64,000 nt of DNA, from contig OW388305.1 of NCBI GenBank assembly GCA_936450465.1, positions 56,534,625 to 56,598,624 of the forward strand, read 5' to 3'. This document shows, piece by piece, positions 60,069 to 64,000 of this stretch. The notes below the pieces were generated by a model. It was not told the DNA's origin. It did no database searches and saw only the letters and a program-made list of their open reading frames with translations. Each line of letters opens with the position of its first letter. The stretch's first letter is position 1. A program made the translations under genes and the position numbers. Source of the stretch: Gibbula magus. Taxonomy: Eukaryota; Mollusca; Gastropoda; Trochida; Trochidae.

Positions 60069-61109
60069 TAGGACCTGTCTCTCCCCGCATAGCTTGTATC
60101 AATCATTCCACGAAAGAAGGCAGATTTCCATTGTTAAGTTCTTCCTTCAGAACTTTGATTTGCTATTTGTCCCTAAGAGATATTTGAATCTAAAATTCAC
60201 TTTTATCAAAGGAGTACTGACTGCGACATCGTCATGCACAAAAGTAAAAGGGCCTCATCTTTTGAAGAATTCTCCGGGGCTGAGTTGTGCATAAATTCAG
60301 TGCTGGTGATTGGTGCCTGACTCTAAGGGTTCGGGTTTAAATTCTAGGGACCCGGCTCAACAATGATTACGATTACAATAATGTAATACATTGACACCTC
60401 AAATTCTATTTTCACATATTGTAATAAACTCGAGTGTTGCAGAAAGTCAGTTCATCATTGTTGTCACATTTTCAATCTCTCAGATACTCGAATGGAAGCA
60501 GAATAAACCATATTGTAGTACCCGAGTTTCCTGATTTAATATTACATTATTTATTCATAGCAAACCATTTATGCTGTTTTCGTTAACATTAAATCGATGC
60601 TATGTCAAATCATATTTTGTATTTTCTCTTTTATTGATCTCTATTTGGATAATGTAATGTAGCTGTAGTACTGTATTTTAAGAGTACATATCATGGGTCT
60701 AATGACCAATACTGATCAATGAGTAGCAACAACAGCTACACAACATTTGGGACTCTATGCCTCTGTTACCATTTTATTTATGCAGAAAATTGCAAAATGG
60801 CATCTTGTATTATTCTCATGACAAACATTTTCTCAAACAAAAAAGCCCATACATTAAATTCCAAACGTCTGTCGTTTGATCTTTAATTCGTTCAAACAAA
60901 ATGGCAGGACAATTGAGGAATGTTACTTTCCTCATTATTTAATTTAATATTTGTTCATGGCATTTGATCATAACTCTCCCATGTGTATGATCAAATCATT
61001 TGACAAAAGAATGTCGAACATTTAATTCACCAAGATTAAGTCACACAGTGAGCCAAGTCCCCAGACAAATCAAAATGATTTCATCAGAGACATAAGCTTG
61101 ATATGAAAG
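60069..61109. other. No gene; possible tRNA-like scrap
   Basis: Near 60300-60360, GGGTTCGGGTTTAAATTC followed by TAGGGACCCGG resembles a B box with an acceptor-like end. Too little remains for a call. Confidence 0.3.
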
Positions 61110-61510
61110 AAGAAGCTCGTTAGATATCATATAACTAGAGAATGGTTTAACGTTTATTTTTTGTTGCTGAGATCTTTTGAGGTCACAACGAATCTTTGAC
61201 GTATATAAGTTTTAGCGTGATATCTATGTTCTCTTGATTATCTTCACATTTTACACAAGCTTCTTCTTGAGACGACGCGGGGCAAACTCGACGTTGCTGG
61301 CGTCGACATGGTTTTCAGGGTCTCTGTTTGTCTTGACATTGACTTTGAGTTTCAACAGATACACCAAATTTAAAAAAAATAGATTTCAAGAGATTTTGCG
61401 TAGATAATGTTAAGCTGACATTCAATATCAAAACTATAAACACTACTTTCGTTTCTTTTTTATTTTGATATAAAACGCACTGATTTTCAAAGCGATACGT
61501 GTATCATAAC
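61110..61510 (+). repeat. R4 copy 2
   Basis: Matches 56575-56960 in order, followed as there by an R1 copy. Confidence 0.86.
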
Positions 61511-61559
61511 CGAGTCAATATTAAGTTGTTTTCATTGTAACGTATTCGCGATAATCCAG

Positions 61560-61915
61560 TGCTGAAGTCTCCATCACAATATATTGACGTAGGAAGCTGC
61601 AGATACCTTATTGAGGATTACATGAATGACTGGACGTTGTCGAAGGTTTCGTTTTCAATTTCCAGGGACTTAATCTAAATGATTTACCTTTCATTCACAT
61701 CGATGCACAAACTTTGAAGTCTCTATATTAAAACATAGAATCGTTTCTGTAGAACGATTTCCAATAATCAGCATGCTGTATAAGTAGAAGTCTGGCATGC
61801 TTGAGGGAGCTTTTGACACTTTCCATGCAAAGCATGCAGCAACAAATTCATCCTGGGAACTTGACAAAAATTAAATTGTATTCTTTCGGAGCTGAATCAA
61901 TATCTCCTTTTGAGA
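61560..61915 (-). repeat. R1 copy 5 (inverted)
   Basis: Contains GACGTAGGAAGCTGCAGATA, AATTTCCAGGGACTTAATC, TGCTTGAGGGAGCTTTTGAC and CAACAAATTCATCCTGGGAA. Confidence 0.87.
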
Positions 61916-63234
61916 ATATTCATTATTATTTTTGAAATAATTCATCTACACAATACAAAATTGTTTGTTGCCGGTAATAATGTACATATATATTTGCGTG
62001 TGTAACGTTTTTAATAAACGTCTATTTGAACCGTAAATTGAGTCTTGACAATCTCACTGTTTATAGCACTGAGAAGTTCTGATGAATAATCAAATTTTAA
62101 AGCTTTTGAGAGTACTGTTTGTTTAGATGTGATACTTCAAATATCACTTTAAAGACAACACATTCGGGGTTTATTGTTTCTGCTCTGATAATGAATCTTT
62201 TAAAAAATTAGTTATACCTTTTTATATCTTTCAGATTTTAGTTTTGAAACATTAGACAATATATCTAGGCAAAAAGTCCCTGAGTGACATAAACGGGGTT
62301 GTTAAAGTATAACCTAATGTACATTGATCCGAGGATTGTGAATATTGAAGAACAAATCTCATAACATAACATCATAATTCTGGTTTTAGAAATGAACATA
62401 CCATACCCTAATAACGAAGCCAAAGTATAAGTTTCTGATATGATTCCTTTCCATTGTACTTTTCATATCAGCAGAAGCTCTTTAATTGATCTTTAAGTTG
62501 ATAAAACAAAGATGATGTTACATTAAGTGTTACTGAAATCGACGACATTGGTCACCGAGCCACATTATCTGCTAATGGTACAATAGTGCTTAGTGCTATG
62601 GTCACAGACTTACACAGGGCGCCCATTCGGCCCTTGAAGATATTATAATTTCTAATATTATAATTTGAACCGTGGATGCATGTTAAAGAAAATTACATTG
62701 ATGAAGTATATTTGTTTTCGTCTTTGTTGAATCATGACATCCCTTTAAATATTTCTTTATGATATGTTTCCATATTAACAATGTCATTTGAACTGTCATC
62801 TCTGATTACACATCTGTTAAATTCACATACGTAGATAAGCCTGTTGCTCAGTGTTGTTTTTACCAATGTGTGTGTGTTATTTGAAGAAATAATTGTACAA
62901 TTCTGAAACTCAACACACCTTTGTCTGATGGAACCTGTCATGTTCCTACTGTGCTCGAATAATGTATAGCCTGATAGACGTTCACTTGGAGTCAACTGGA
63001 CTGTTCATATGGTTTCAGGATGTATGCTGTCCACCGTTTTGATTGGAAACAAGTTATTATTTGCGCAAACTATGTTTGTCATCGGAATGATTATTGTTCC
63101 TTTCATAAAAAATTATTAGCTTTTAAATGATATTTGTTCTGGCATACTATACTAAATGTTTAAAATTACATTAACATAACGTAATGATATCATTTGAATT
63201 GTTCATATTCACATCCTTGCTATATCTCGAAGCT
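61916..63234. other. No gene recognised
   Basis: The minus-strand frame 62732-62995 (87 aa) has no visible family. AT-rich. Confidence 0.4.
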
Positions 63235-64000
63235 CATTGTATTCTTAAACTTTCTTCTCAATACAGACTTGTTCTCTCCAAAATGAATGCGTTTTAAACA
63301 TAGCAATTCTTCCAGCGCCAACGTTTAGTATTCTTGAGGCAAAATTAAATTCAGGTTTAACATTTATTTCAAGTTAAAACAATTTAATAATGCCATTTGT
63401 GTTTAATCTTTAATAGTTAATGAATGTTGAACAAAAAAAAGAATAATGATCCGATTTAATTGCACATGGTTTTCTTGACCTTGTAAAATCTTGAACGTGC
63501 ATTCTAAAATATGAAAATGTGCTCAAAGTAGCTCAATCACAACCCCTGTTTACATTTCTCCACGAATGCTTATTAATCCTTGCTAGATTATAGTAAACAT
63601 AAGAATTGATAATCTGGGCCGAAATTAGGTCATGGCAAGCTTATGTTAGTTCGCTTAGTGTCTGTAAATGTCACTACCATAATCACTTTAATCATATTTT
63701 GTGAAATCAATGACACATTATACTTACACTATCAACATTTTTCATCTCAATTTACTGTTCAACTCCATTTACTGTTCGTAAACAAACGGACATATCCGGT
63801 AAGTCAGACATTCAAGATAGCTTGAACGATCTCTGTTACCACACTAACAAACCAAAAACCTCATAATGGTGATTGACATGATCTCTGCGGGATATTATTG
63901 TGATAGTTAATAGAATCCGTTGATATCCGTAACATAACAAATTATGAATATAATAGCTCTAAATAAAATCATACTGTTCATTTGTATTTTGAACTGATCA
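63235..64000 (+). repeat. R3 copy 2 (reaches window edge)
   Basis: Runs parallel to 42075-42830 until the window ends; about 21.2 kb separates the copies. Confidence 0.92.

Overview
The window reads as AT-rich, gene-poor eukaryotic (metazoan) DNA packed with transposable elements and repeats. The organism is probably a mollusc and plausibly a bivalve. That is an inference from the mix: an L1/Tx1-type LINE, tRNA-headed SINEs whose tail resembles those I know from molluscs, a DIRS element, pogo/Tigger and TTAA-flanked MITEs, and a cytosolic sulfotransferase gene of invertebrate style. There are no rRNA genes, CRISPR arrays or prokaryotic operons.

Region by region. 0.2-3.9 kb: a decayed LINE on the minus strand (endonuclease, reverse transcriptase, zinc-binding tail). 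4.6-11.9 kb: tandem repeats, long (GA)n tracts, a pogo-like MITE, a Tc1 transposase remnant between inverted arms, two tRNA-derived SINEs and a TTAA MITE. 12.0-26.1 kb: one real gene on the minus strand, a six-exon cytosolic sulfotransferase. Its coding exons sum to exactly 936 nt (311 aa plus stop), with all splice phases compatible. A second copy of its tiny first exon sits at 6.5 kb, suggesting a tandem paralogue running off the left edge. 17.0-23.8 kb: inside the 9.6 kb first intron lies a 6.8 kb DIRS-type tyrosine-recombinase retrotransposon. It has inverted terminal repeats and an internal complementary region that is a perfect 95 bp reverse complement of the joined ends. Its interior is abnormal: no reverse transcriptase/RNase H can be seen, two kinds of satellite-like DNA fill about 3 kb, a gag-like start occurs twice, and the recombinase gene is broken by a SINE.

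23.9-35.4 kb: LINE 3' remnant inside inverted repeats, hairpin elements, a TGACTCTAGAGTCA-rich zone, a 195 bp tandem duplication and a 151 bp (GA)n. 35.97-37.62 kb: a minisatellite of 59 units of 28 bp with no length change. 37.7-64 kb: no recognisable gene. This part is a network of diverged low-copy repeats, in direct and inverted orientation, plus AT microsatellites and another TTAA MITE.

Only the sulfotransferase looks like a functional host gene. The most striking system is the DIRS element: its ends look freshly made while its coding interior looks defective, which points to a non-autonomous family mobilised in trans.
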